Source: Scatavimonas merdipullorum
GTDB taxonomy: Bacteria; Bacillota; Clostridia; Oscillospirales; Acutalibacteraceae
Assembly: GCA_018712865.1 (NCBI GenBank)
Contig: DVGH01000066.1
Coordinates: 1-21,875, forward strand
DNA length: 21,875 nucleotides
Reading direction: 5' to 3'
Shown here: piece by piece, positions 1-7,204 of the stretch
Layout: the number at the start of each line of letters is the position of its first letter
Numbering within the stretch: position 1 is the first letter of the stretch
Program-made: the position numbers and the translations under genes
The notes under the pieces: model-generated
Seen by the model: the letters and a program-made list of their open reading frames with translations, nothing else
What the model was told of the DNA's origin: nothing
The model's database searches: none

Positions 1-45
1 TTACAGCTTTGTCGGCAAGATTGACTTGCCCGAATAACCGCCCGA

Positions 46-78
46 CCTATCCGACACAATGGCCAAGTGTCGGATAGG
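46..78. repeat. 12-bp perfect inverted repeat
   Basis: CCTATCCGACAC (46-57) and GTGTCGGATAGG (67-78) are exact reverse complements around a 9-base loop. On the plus strand the stem is followed about ten bases later by a run of six T (89-94), so it may terminate a transcript entering from the left edge. The tail is not immediately adjacent, so a dispersed intergenic palindrome is equally possible. Confidence 0.55.
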
Positions 79-162
79 AACGGCAAAATTTTTTGCACTT
101 CTATTGCTTCTTTATCACACATAAGCAAAATGGAAGGTTATAAAAAACTGGATAGAAAAAAG

Positions 163-192
163 GGCGGGCCGCTTTTTTAAAAGCGGCCCGCC
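163..192 (-). terminator. Strong bidirectional intrinsic terminator
   Basis: GGCGGGCCGC (163-172) pairs with GCGGCCCGCC (183-192), extended by TTTT/AAAA toward the loop. Read on the minus strand the stem is followed by a T-rich tail (TTTTTT, complement of 155-160), which suits termination of the minus-strand hydrolase ending at 308. On the plus strand the tail is only TTCTTT, so it may also stop transcripts from the left. Confidence 0.85.
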
Positions 193-307
193 TTCTTTGG
201 TTAACATTGCGGGATGACAACGAAAGGGACGGCATGCTTTTGTTTGCGGCGCCCTTATCGACCCTTTATATACAGGCAGATACAGGCAGAGCAAATTTTT
301 TATTTTT

Positions 308-1003
308 TCAAATTTTTAAACGCTGCAGCGGCTTTTCCATTGGAAGCACGACGGTTGGAAGTCCCATATCGAGAAACAGCTTTTTTAACCTGTTTGAGGC
401 GGAGGTGTCTTCCCGGAAATGCATGGGGATAATATACCGCGGGCAAACGGTTTGCGCAAATTCGACCGCACCAAGGGAAAACGCATCTTCCAGGCGTGGG
501 TCGGCAGGGATAAAAGCAAGATCGATTGTATGGCCCGATAGTTTGGAAATTTCTTCGCGGTAGGCACGCCCCATTTCCCTATTCCAGCTTTCATCCTCCC
601 CCTGCCAGTACCAATGGTTCAGGTCGCCGGCATGGTAAAGCGTATAATGCGGCGTTTTAATGAAAAAGGCTACGCCTTCGTCTGTAGAACGCAGGGTGCA
701 GACCTGAAAATGGGAAAAAGCAACAGATTGGCCGGGAGCGAGCAAAACGGTTTTTGTAAGCAGCGGCTTTGGTATGTGATTTTTGTTGATGTCGTAGGAT
801 AAGATAAAGCGTACATCCGGAAAATGTGAAAAAAGAGAAAAAATAACGGGATTAAAGTGGTCGTGATGCCGGTGGCTTGCAAAAATGTACAAGGGCTTGT
901 CGTTCCTGATTGGTGGCAGTGTACCTTTAAAATAATCAAATAAAAGCGTTGCGTCTGTAAGCTCTAGTAAAAAGCAACTGTGATAAATATAGGTAATATC
1001 CAT
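308..1003 (-). CDS. MBL-fold metal-dependent hydrolase (UlaG-like)
   Basis: This 231-residue protein belongs to the metallo-beta-lactamase superfamily, in the short UlaG-like branch of cytosolic hydrolases. The metal-binding signature HxHxDH is visible as H44, H46, D48 and H49. Further ligand positions are AGD (D127) and PMHF (H195), and PADPR at 166-170 is typical of this branch. There is no signal peptide or membrane segment, so it is probably cytoplasmic. The ATG at 1001-1003 is preceded by a GGGAGGG ribosome binding site. A promoter lies at 1057-1085 and a strong terminator at 163-192, so it is likely monocistronic. Substrate cannot be deduced; lactonase, phosphodiesterase or other hydrolase activity is possible. 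Family call is firm, function open. Confidence 0.88.
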   Translation of the reverse strand: MDITYIYHSCFLLELTDATLLFDYFKGTLPPIRNDKPLYIFASHRHHDHFNPVIFSLFSHFPDVRFILSYDINKNHIPKPLLTKTVLLAPGQSVAFSHFQVCTLRSTDEGVAFFIKTPHYTLYHAGDLNHWYWQGEDESWNREMGRAYREEISKLSGHTIDLAFIPADPRLEDAFSLGAVEFAQTVCPRYIIPMHFREDTSASNRLKKLFLDMGLPTVVLPMEKPLQRLKI

Positions 1004-1056
1004 GTTTCCCTCCCGTCGGTCGGCCTTAAAAGCTTCTGTATTTTTCTGTTTTTTAT

Positions 1057-1085
1057 ACTATAACCCGTAAGATACACAAGCGCAA
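1057..1085 (-). promoter_or_regulatory. Sigma-A-type promoter for MBL hydrolase
   Basis: On the minus strand TTGCGC (1080-1085) and TATAGT (1057-1062) are separated by 17 bases, placing transcription start about 50 bases before the ATG at 1003. Confidence 0.6.
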
Positions 1086-1484
1086 TACAGAACAAAAAAA
1101 GAATTACAAAATTTTAATTTTTATAATTCTTAAAAAGTTGTTGACAAGCACAAAATTACAGTTAGTTATGAAAAAAATAAAAAAACACGTTTTAGACAGC
1201 GGTGTGGAAAACACAGTTTTTATAAAAGCAAGAGGTTTTTCTGTTTGATATGAGCTTTTGAAAGTGGATTTTTCACATTTTCAACATAGTTTTCAACATT
1301 TTATTGAAAATGAAGCATTTTACTAACGGTATAATGAGAAATACGAAAAATCAGTTCTGCCAAAAATGGTCCCTGCCTTTTGTGGATATTGTCATAAAGG
1401 CGATGCTTTTGTAATTTTAATGAGAAAAAAACAGGAAAAAAATTCTATTCTACCGTATAGATCTAAAAAATCATGCCAAAAATA

Positions 1485-1500
1485 ATTACACTGGTGTAAT
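1485..1500. promoter_or_regulatory. Palindromic operator-like site
   Basis: ATTACAC-TG-GTGTAAT is a perfect 7-2-7 inverted repeat 51 bases before the ATG of the small membrane protein. It resembles a dimeric repressor site (the TACA...TGTA half-sites recall BlaI/CopY operators, but with spacing 4 rather than 2). The binding protein is unknown. Confidence 0.4.
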
Positions 1501-1551
1501 CCGTTTGTGAAACAGCGGAAGGCTACATAGCAGAAAAAAGGAGGAAAATAC

Positions 1552-1821
1552 ATGATTAAGGGAATCAACAGGCAGGTTATTGAAGTGCTGGACACGGGAA
1601 ATATCTATTATGAGCGCGCGCTGCTTGTCGTCCGTCCGGAATTTGCAACGGCGCAGCGCGAAGTGCTGGAAAAGGAAGCCCGGCATATGCTGGGGAAAAT
1701 GCGCGCGCCGTCTGCAATTAAAAAAAAGAAAGCGTTTCTTTACTGGTTTGTCAGGCTTGGGCTTGCCGCCTGCGCAGGCGCGGCGGCTGTGCTGCTGCTG
1801 TCTTTCTATTCGGTTATATAA
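1552..1821 (+). CDS. Small single-TM protein, conserved clostridial type
   Basis: This is an 89-residue protein with a soluble N-terminal half and a C-terminal membrane helix (about 62-88, rich in Ala/Leu) preceded by a basic KKKK stop-transfer stretch at 57-60. The N-terminus (MIKGINRQVIEV, then LLVVRPE at 24-30) resembles small uncharacterised proteins that I recall as widespread in Clostridia and that are sometimes misannotated. No catalytic motif is visible. The topology suggests a tail-anchored protein with its N-terminus in the cytoplasm. The start is well supported by AAAGGAGG seven bases before the ATG. A palindrome at 1485-1500 and a long AT-rich leader precede it, and it is probably co-transcribed with the DUF6512 gene downstream. 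Function unknown. Confidence 0.8.
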   Translation: MIKGINRQVIEVLDTGNIYYERALLVVRPEFATAQREVLEKEARHMLGKMRAPSAIKKKKAFLYWFVRLGLAACAGAAAVLLLSFYSVI

Positions 1822-1833
1822 AAAGCGTATTTT

Positions 1834-1875
1834 CCCCCTGCTGCCCTCATATATTTTTATGAGGGGCAAAGGGGG
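1834..1875 (+). promoter_or_regulatory. Hairpin sequestering the ribosome binding site
   Basis: CCCTCATA (1844-1851) pairs with TATGAGGG (1858-1865). After a small internal loop, CCCCC (1834-1838) pairs with GGGGG (1871-1875), which is the Shine-Dalgarno sequence of the TTG start at 1883. The structure should reduce translation of the DUF6512 gene unless it is opened by ribosomes, a protein or temperature. The regulatory role is inference. Confidence 0.45.
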
Positions 1876-1882
1876 AATTATT

Positions 1883-2467
1883 TTGGATCAAAGCTGCTTT
1901 AAAAAAATGGAAATAGCCGGTGTATTTTTTACCTTTATCGGCGGCACGCTGCTGCATTTTGCATATGAATGGTCGGGTGGAGCCGTATGGAGCATTCTGT
2001 TTGGTGCGGTAAATGAAAGCGTGTGGGAGCACGTTAAGATATTTGCCATGCCTTATCTGCTTTGGGGCGTATTGGAGCTTTGCTGTGCGCGGCCGTATTT
2101 TAAAATGTTTGTAATTGCCAAGGTGGTGGGGGTTTATTTCCTTTCCGCTATAATCATTGCTTTTTTTTACCTGTATTCGGGCATCACGGGGACATCGGTG
2201 TTATGGGTGGATATTGTAAGCGTTTTTATTTGGATTGCATTGGCGCACCTGCTGTCCTATAAAATTACGCTTTCAGACAGGGATCTGCGCGCATGGTTTG
2301 TGCCGGCGCTTTTCGCGCTGCTTTTGTTTGCCGCCATGTATTTTGGGTTCAGCGCAGCTCCGCCCCAAATAGATTTATTTAAAGACCCACAGACCGGCGC
2401 TTACGGCCTGCAAGCGGCAAGCGGCAGCCCGCAGGTAAATGCAGGCAGCGGGATGATTGACGTTTAA
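1883..2467 (+). CDS. DUF6512 family membrane protein
   Basis: This 194-residue polytopic membrane protein has about five hydrophobic helices (roughly 11-27, 52-68, 76-98, 106-125, 136-157) and a short hydrophilic tail. The conserved DUF6512 words are visible: HFxYEWSGG at 25-33, NESVWEH at 44-50, and near the end a PP-x3-F-x-DPxTGxYG stretch at 160-175. I chose the TTG at 1883 because AAAGGGGG sits seven bases upstream; the in-frame ATG at 1859 lacks a ribosome binding site and lies inside the hairpin. It probably shares a transcript with the small TM protein upstream (61-base gap). No biochemical function is known for the family; the conserved Asn, Glu and His residues near the first helices could bind a ligand or metal, which is inference. 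Confidence 0.8.
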   Translation: MDQSCFKKMEIAGVFFTFIGGTLLHFAYEWSGGAVWSILFGAVNESVWEHVKIFAMPYLLWGVLELCCARPYFKMFVIAKVVGVYFLSAIIIAFFYLYSGITGTSVLWVDIVSVFIWIALAHLLSYKITLSDRDLRAWFVPALFALLLFAAMYFGFSAAPPQIDLFKDPQTGAYGLQAASGSPQVNAGSGMIDV

Positions 2468-2500
2468 TTCTAAAAAAATCTGTTTTTTCTATAAGAAAGA

Positions 2501-2528
2501 TTACATTTTACGCAAATTGTGGTATAAT
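2501..2528 (+). promoter_or_regulatory. Promoter for rlmB operon
   Basis: TTACAT (2501-2506), a 16-base spacer and TATAAT (2523-2528) with an extended -10 TG at 2520-2521. It lies 50 bases before the rlmB start. Confidence 0.75.
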
Positions 2529-2577
2529 CTAATATAATTGCGTAACTTTGCCCTGATTTGGGAAAAAGGTGAAATAA

Positions 2578-3327
2578 ATGGAAGAAAAAAAGACGGCAGA
2601 TTGCATGATAGGTCGCAACTGCGTGAAGGAAGCGATAAAAAGCGGCCGTACCCTGGACCGCATTTTCGTTGCAAAAGGCCTTAAAGACAGCAGCCTGCGC
2701 GAACTGGTTACCAAGGCCAGGGAGCAGGGTGCCGTTATAAAAGAAGCAGATATAAAAAAGCTTGACCAGATTGCAGGCGGCGTGCCGCACCAGGGGATTA
2801 TCGCGTTTGGCGCTGTAAAGGCATATGCGCAGCTGGAGGATGTTTTTCTGGCGGCGCAGAAGAAAAATGAGGCGCCGTTTATCATTATTTTAGATGAGAT
2901 AGAGGATCCGCATAACCTGGGTGCAATCATCAGAACGGCAGAATGTGCCGGGGCACACGGTGTGATAATCCCTAAACGCCGCAGCGTAGGGTTAAGCAGT
3001 ACGGTGGGAAAAGCATCTGCCGGTGCAGTGGAATATATGCCCGTTGTCAGGGTTGCCAATATCCCCAGCGCCATTGATACGTTGAAAAAGAAAGGCGTTT
3101 GGGTCTATGGGGCAGACATGGCTGGACAAACCTGGTGTCAAAGCGACCTTACGGGAGGCTGCGCGCTTGTGATTGGAAGCGAGGGCAGAGGACTGGGTCG
3201 CCTTGTGCGGGAAAGCTGCGATGGGATTTTGTCCTTGCCGCTGTGCGGAAGGATCACCTCTTTAAACGCGTCTGTGGCCGCGGGGATTTTGATGTACGAA
3301 GTGGCAAGGCAGAGGAAGGGGCTTTAA
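2578..3327 (+). CDS. rlmB: 23S rRNA 2'-O-ribose methyltransferase RlmB (SpoU/TrmH family)
   Basis: This 249-residue SPOUT-class methyltransferase is predicted to methylate a ribose 2'-OH in rRNA using S-adenosylmethionine. The N-terminal substrate-binding domain covers residues 8-78 (IGRNCVKEAI, then GVPHQGIIA). The catalytic domain shows motif 1 at 105-119 (LDEIEDPHNLGAIIR with the key N113 and R119), motif 2 at 196-207 (ALVIGSEGRGLG) and motif 3 at 219-232 (SLPLCGRITSLNAS). These form the trefoil knot of the family, and the length is normal. The ATG at 2578 follows GGGAAAAAGGTG. It heads an apparent operon with the large membrane protein (39-base gap) and rpe. Exact target G2251 is assumed from the RlmB subfamily; TrmH-type tRNA specificity is less likely. 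Confidence 0.93.
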   Translation: MEEKKTADCMIGRNCVKEAIKSGRTLDRIFVAKGLKDSSLRELVTKAREQGAVIKEADIKKLDQIAGGVPHQGIIAFGAVKAYAQLEDVFLAAQKKNEAPFIIILDEIEDPHNLGAIIRTAECAGAHGVIIPKRRSVGLSSTVGKASAGAVEYMPVVRVANIPSAIDTLKKKGVWVYGADMAGQTWCQSDLTGGCALVIGSEGRGLGRLVRESCDGILSLPLCGRITSLNASVAAGILMYEVARQRKGL

Positions 3328-3366
3328 AAAAGGAAAAATCGGCCGCCGGAAAGGGATGATACATAG

Positions 3367-6300
3367 ATGAACGGCAACAACAAGGGAAAGGGTTCCATTT
3401 TTGATAAGATCCGGAATCTGATCAATGCAACGGAGAGCGAGGATACGCCTGCGGAAGAGGAAAAAGAAACAGACGGACAGATGGTGGATATCAACAACGA
3501 AAAAAACGGGTACAAAAACATGGATAACCGCCCAATTATGGAAGAGATCTTCAGCGACACAAAAAAGAAGGCCAAAGGCCAAAAGACGGAAGCATTGGAA
3601 TATGAACAAGGAAATAACGACGGGGAAAAGCCGCCGGTTATTCACTTGCGTGAAATAAAGCTGGAGGAAGTAAAAAAGGAGCAGCCGCAGCAGGATATAC
3701 AGGAAGGGAAAGAGATACCGCAAGAGCAAAGGGAGCAAAAGGCCGTGCGACAGGAGCCGCAGGATGAGCAGCCGGAAAAAGAACAGAAAAAGACCAACCC
3801 AGCGGCAAAGCAGGAAGAAAAAGCAGAAGAACAGGAGGAAGGCGCGCAGCCGCAGGCAGGGAAAACAGAAGAAAGCCCGCAAAATGCACAACGGCCCAGC
3901 GTGCAGGCCCAGGCGGAGGAGCAGGCAGGGGTACCTCAAAAAAACGGCGCACAGACAAAAAACGATGGACAAGAAAAAAACACGCAGGTAAGACAAAAGG
4001 GCGCCGCAGCAGAAGATGAGACAGCAGGCTTACGGCAAAAGGGCGAGGACGAAACCTTTTTTGCCAAAATTTCTGGAAAGATTTCTGCATTGATTGGCTT
4101 TATAAACGATAAGCCGGATGAATTTGCGCCCGATGCCGGTGCTGAGCAGTTGCCCCAACGGCAAGACGACGTGCAGGAGCAGGCTGCCGGCGAACCGGTA
4201 GAAATATCGGTGCAAAACGGTTTTGAAAAAGGGAAAAAGCCCCCTCGTACACAGCAAAAGGAAGCGCCGCTGGAAAAGGAGAAAGCCGACGCACATCCAG
4301 CTGCAGGACCTCAGGAAGGAAAAAAACAAAAAACAGAGGAGGACGCTGCCGCAAAGGGAAAACGGCAGAAAAAAAGCGCAGAAGGCCCGGCAGTACCTTT
4401 TGGAGGCTTTAAAAAAATGAGCGCGCAGAGGCTGCCTTCCGACCAGGCTCAAAGGCTGGTTGTAAACGGTATGCCCGTGCCGGAATACATTCACGAAAAG
4501 GACGTCAATAAGATCATTTTGCCGGGTGACAAGCTGCAGCATGCGATCAAAAAAGAATATGAGGAATACCTGAAGATAGAGATTTTTAAGGAAAAAATGC
4601 AAAAAAAGGCTGAACCTGAAGAAAAGCAACCAAAACCGCAAAGCAAGGAAGAGCCGCAGGCAATGCAGGAAAACACGCATAAATCCTTAAAGGACAGGCT
4701 GTTTGGCAGTTATAAGAATGCGGCCGAACAAGGCAATATGCCGCAGTTGTACGAAGAAAAAGAGGAGACCATAGAGGATTACGAACGGCCTGCAGATACA
4801 AGGGCTGTTCGGGCGGAGATCAATATGGAGGCCCGCAAGCTGCTGGTACGCAGCGTAGTGACCGGCATTGCGTTTTTTCTGCTTTTGGGCGTTATCCTTT
4901 TACAAAAAAACATACCGGCGGTGCTTGCAGATTTTATTCCAAATGCAGATATTATGTTTTGTTTTGTGAATTTTCTGCTGTTGGTGCTGGGTGTGGCCGT
5001 ATGCCATACAACGGTTCTCAATGGGCTAAAGCCTTTGCTTAGCTTTCGGGGTAATTCAGACACAGCGGCGGCGGTGGCGGCTGTTGCAGCGATTGTGCAG
5101 GGGATATTGGCGTTTTTTGATTCGGCGGCGTTTTTTAACGCAGATAAGAATCTGTACGCTCTTCTTGTGCTGTTTGCGTTGTTTCTAAACAGCTTAGGAA
5201 AGCTGTCAATCGGGAGGAGGATCCGCGATAACTTTAAATTTATTTCAGCCCCCAACCGAAAATATACTGTAAAAATATTGGCAGATGAAGAAACGGCAGA
5301 GAAAATGCTGGCCGGAACAAAGGCAGATAAGCCGATCATCGCGTTCCAGCACCGTACAAAATTTTTAAAGAACTTTTTAAAGCTTTCTTATACGCCTGAT
5401 CCCAGTGAAAAGACAGCGGCTAAATTTGCACCGGTGTGTATGGTATGCGCGGTGTTGGTTGCAATCATTTATGGGATTGTTTACCAAAGCGTGGCGGACG
5501 CCGTTTCGGTTTTAACCGTTGTTAGCTGTATAGCCGTTCCCGTTTGCTGCCTGCTTTCTGTGAATATCCCCATGCGGAACCTGTGCAAAACGGCCGTTAA
5601 GAATAACGCAATGATCATCGGTTACCCGGCGGTTAAGCATTTTTGTGACACACGCGCGGTTATGGTTGATTCCAGGGAGCTATACCCAAGGGGTCGGGTG
5701 GAGCTTATAAGCGTTAAGACCTTTAACGTTTATAATATAGATAAAGCGCTGATGAACGCCGCGGCCGTGCTGAAGGTTGCCAATACACCTATGACGTATA
5801 TGTTTGAAGATGTAATCAGCGATAAAGGCGAGCAGCTGCCGCTGGTGGAAAGTGTAAAATATGAAGACGGCAAAGGGCTTGTTTGTTGGGTAACAGGCGA
5901 AAGGCTGCTGCTGGGAACAAGAGAGCTGATGGCAAAATATTCGATCGATTTGCCCAGTGTGGATTTTGAAGAACGCAATAAAGAGGACGAAAGCAACCAT
6001 ATTACCTATCTTGCAAACGCGGGGCAGTTGGTGGCAATGCTGGTTACAAGCTATAAAGCAGACAAACGGATTGTAACAGAGCTCAAACGTCTGGAAAACA
6101 ATGGGATAACCGTGCTGGTGCGCACAGCCGACCCAAATGTTACACAGGAAGGCATAGCCAGGGATTTTAGGATTTATTTCCGTTCGGTAAAAATTTTACC
6201 GACCAGCCTGGGGAATATCTGCAAGGAGGCAATATCGGAAAAAGAGGACAGCTCCCGCGCGTATATTTCTACCAGAGGGAAGTTTTATTCGCTGGCCAGG

Positions 6301-6504
6301 GCTGTGGCAGGCTGCATTAAGATCAAGAATAATATTTCGATCGCCATTGTTGTACAGTTTATAGCGGTTGTTCTTGGAATGCTGCTGGTTTCTACGATTG
6401 TAATAACCGCCGGATTAAGAGGGCTGGGGGCACTTGAGCTGTTGATTTATATGCTGTTTTGGACGGCGGCGTCTATTATTGCCCCTATGCTGCAAAAGCC
6501 CTGA
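3367..6504 (+). CDS. Membrane protein: degenerate P1B-type ATPase with long disordered N-terminus
   Basis: Residues 1-490 of this 1045-residue protein are Glu/Gln/Lys-rich low-complexity sequence broken by short amphipathic islands (about 9-24, 229-250, 364-415). Eight hydrophobic helices follow in the P1B pattern: four (about 492-513, 529-551, 565-588, 595-614), a small soluble loop, two (690-712, 715-738), a large soluble domain, then two (993-1015, 1022-1043). The soluble domain resembles a P/N unit: VTGERLLLGTRELM (842-855) mimics the N-domain G-x-G region, and 888-936 matches the P-domain strand-helix pattern with K900. Every catalytic motif looks lost: DKTGT is DSREL (768-772), TGD is TAD (920-922), GDGxND is absent, no TGES is seen, and the CPC position reads AVP (723-725). 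Ion pumping is therefore unlikely. It sits between rlmB and rpe with small gaps; a scaffold or sensor role is inference. Confidence 0.7.
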   Translation: MNGNNKGKGSIFDKIRNLINATESEDTPAEEEKETDGQMVDINNEKNGYKNMDNRPIMEEIFSDTKKKAKGQKTEALEYEQGNNDGEKPPVIHLREIKLEEVKKEQPQQDIQEGKEIPQEQREQKAVRQEPQDEQPEKEQKKTNPAAKQEEKAEEQEEGAQPQAGKTEESPQNAQRPSVQAQAEEQAGVPQKNGAQTKNDGQEKNTQVRQKGAAAEDETAGLRQKGEDETFFAKISGKISALIGFINDKPDEFAPDAGAEQLPQRQDDVQEQAAGEPVEISVQNGFEKGKKPPRTQQKEAPLEKEKADAHPAAGPQEGKKQKTEEDAAAKGKRQKKSAEGPAVPFGGFKKMSAQRLPSDQAQRLVVNGMPVPEYIHEKDVNKIILPGDKLQHAIKKEYEEYLKIEIFKEKMQKKAEPEEKQPKPQSKEEPQAMQENTHKSLKDRLFGSYKNAAEQGNMPQLYEEKEETIEDYERPADTRAVRAEINMEARKLLVRSVVTGIAFFLLLGVILLQKNIPAVLADFIPNADIMFCFVNFLLLVLGVAVCHTTVLNGLKPLLSFRGNSDTAAAVAAVAAIVQGILAFFDSAAFFNADKNLYALLVLFALFLNSLGKLSIGRRIRDNFKFISAPNRKYTVKILADEETAEKMLAGTKADKPIIAFQHRTKFLKNFLKLSYTPDPSEKTAAKFAPVCMVCAVLVAIIYGIVYQSVADAVSVLTVVSCIAVPVCCLLSVNIPMRNLCKTAVKNNAMIIGYPAVKHFCDTRAVMVDSRELYPRGRVELISVKTFNVYNIDKALMNAAAVLKVANTPMTYMFEDVISDKGEQLPLVESVKYEDGKGLVCWVTGERLLLGTRELMAKYSIDLPSVDFEERNKEDESNHITYLANAGQLVAMLVTSYKADKRIVTELKRLENNGITVLVRTADPNVTQEGIARDFRIYFRSVKILPTSLGNICKEAISEKEDSSRAYISTRGKFYSLARAVAGCIKIKNNISIAIVVQFIAVVLGMLLVSTIVITAGLRGLGALELLIYMLFWTAASIIAPMLQKP

Positions 6505-6539
6505 CGGGTATCCGCAGGCAGATGCTGGGAGGATGAAAA

Positions 6540-7190
6540 ATGCAGATTGCACCATCGCTTTTATCCTGTGACTTTTCACAGATTGGCAAAGAAATAAAAA
6601 GAATGGAACAGGCAGGGGCCGATTTGATCCATCTGGATGTTATGGATGGGCACTTTGTACCAAACCTTACATTTGGGGCGCCGATTATCCGGTCTGTACG
6701 CAGCTTTACAAAACTTCCGTTTGATGTGCATCTTATGATCGAAGACCCGCTTTTTTATATTGATGATTTTGCAAATGCGGGGGCTGATATAATCACGTTT
6801 CATGTGGAGGCGCGGTCGGATATAGAAAAAACGCTTGCAAAAATAAAGGCCGCCGGTGTAAAGCCCGGGCTTGTAATCAAGCCCGGAACACCGGCGGAAG
6901 CAGTATTTCCTTATTTGGAAGAGCTTTATATGGTGCTTGTCATGACGGTGGAGCCCGGTTTTGGCGGGCAGCGGTTCATGGAGCATATGATGCCAAAGGT
7001 AATGCAGATCAAAGCGCAGTGCCAAAAAAGGGGTCTGCACGTTTTTTTAGAGGCCGACGGCGGCATCAATGAAGAAACAATTGGAATTGCCGCTAAAAGC
7101 GGTGTGGATATTTGCGTTTCGGGCACGGGGATCTTTAAAGCAAGCAACGCCAAGGCTGCAATTGACAGGCTTAAAAGGCTGGCCAGTTAA
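6540..7190 (+). CDS. rpe: Ribulose-phosphate 3-epimerase
   Basis: This 216-residue TIM-barrel enzyme interconverts ribulose 5-phosphate and xylulose 5-phosphate in the pentose phosphate pathway, in the cytoplasm. The metal and catalytic residues are in place: H31 and D33 in HLDVMDGHFVPN (31-42), H64 in DVHLM (62-66) and D173 in EADGGI (171-176). MTVEPGFGGQRF (135-146) is the family loop over the active site, and SGTGIF (194-199) belongs to the phosphate-binding end. Length is normal. The ATG follows GGGAGGA by about eight bases. It is the last gene of the rlmB operon, 35 bases after the pseudo-ATPase gene, and converges on the mecA-like gene with only 14 bases between stops and no terminator visible. 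Confidence 0.97.
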   Translation: MQIAPSLLSCDFSQIGKEIKRMEQAGADLIHLDVMDGHFVPNLTFGAPIIRSVRSFTKLPFDVHLMIEDPLFYIDDFANAGADIITFHVEARSDIEKTLAKIKAAGVKPGLVIKPGTPAEAVFPYLEELYMVLVMTVEPGFGGQRFMEHMMPKVMQIKAQCQKRGLHVFLEADGGINEETIGIAAKSGVDICVSGTGIFKASNAKAAIDRLKRLAS

Positions 7191-7204
7191 AGCGCTGCAG
7201 GGTG

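Larger units (their letters stand above)
1..307. other. Intergenic region with two hairpins
   Basis: I see no convincing gene here. It holds a small hairpin (GGCAAG 14-19 / CTTGCC 25-30), a 12-bp perfect inverted repeat (46-78) and a strong terminator hairpin (163-192). The remaining bases show no ribosome binding site followed by an open frame. The 3' end of the minus-strand hydrolase gene lies at 308. Confidence 0.6.
1004..1551. other. 548-base AT-rich intergenic region
   Basis: No credible gene is visible. The left part carries the promoter of the minus-strand hydrolase. Further right are a TTGACA (1141-1146) without a good -10, and an isolated TATAAT (1330-1335) with no good -35. There are also several words close to DnaA boxes: TGTGGAAAA (1203-1211), TTTTCAACA (1278-1286 and 1290-1298) and TGTGGATAT (1381-1389). 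A palindrome lies at 1485-1500, upstream of the next gene. A 26-codon frame from ATG 1168 has no ribosome binding site and was not called. Confidence 0.6.

Noticed and set aside
1..115. A short minus-strand frame of about 36 codons ending with TAA at positions 1-3
   Set aside because: It has no ribosome binding site or start, and spans the perfect inverted repeat; it is probably a reading of a non-coding repeat.
1168..1248. 26-codon open frame starting ATG AAA AAA in the AT-rich gap
   Set aside because: No ribosome binding site, and no protein-like features beyond Lys-rich AT bias.
1141..1389. Chromosomal origin of replication
   Set aside because: DnaA-like words are present, but dnaA, dnaN, rpmH and a compact box array are absent, so only a weak regulatory suggestion is kept.
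3262..4680. Several long minus-strand open frames opposite the charged N-terminal half of the pseudo-ATPase gene
   Set aside because: They are complements of Glu/Gln/Lys-rich codons, giving Phe/Leu/Cys-rich nonsense without starts or ribosome binding sites.
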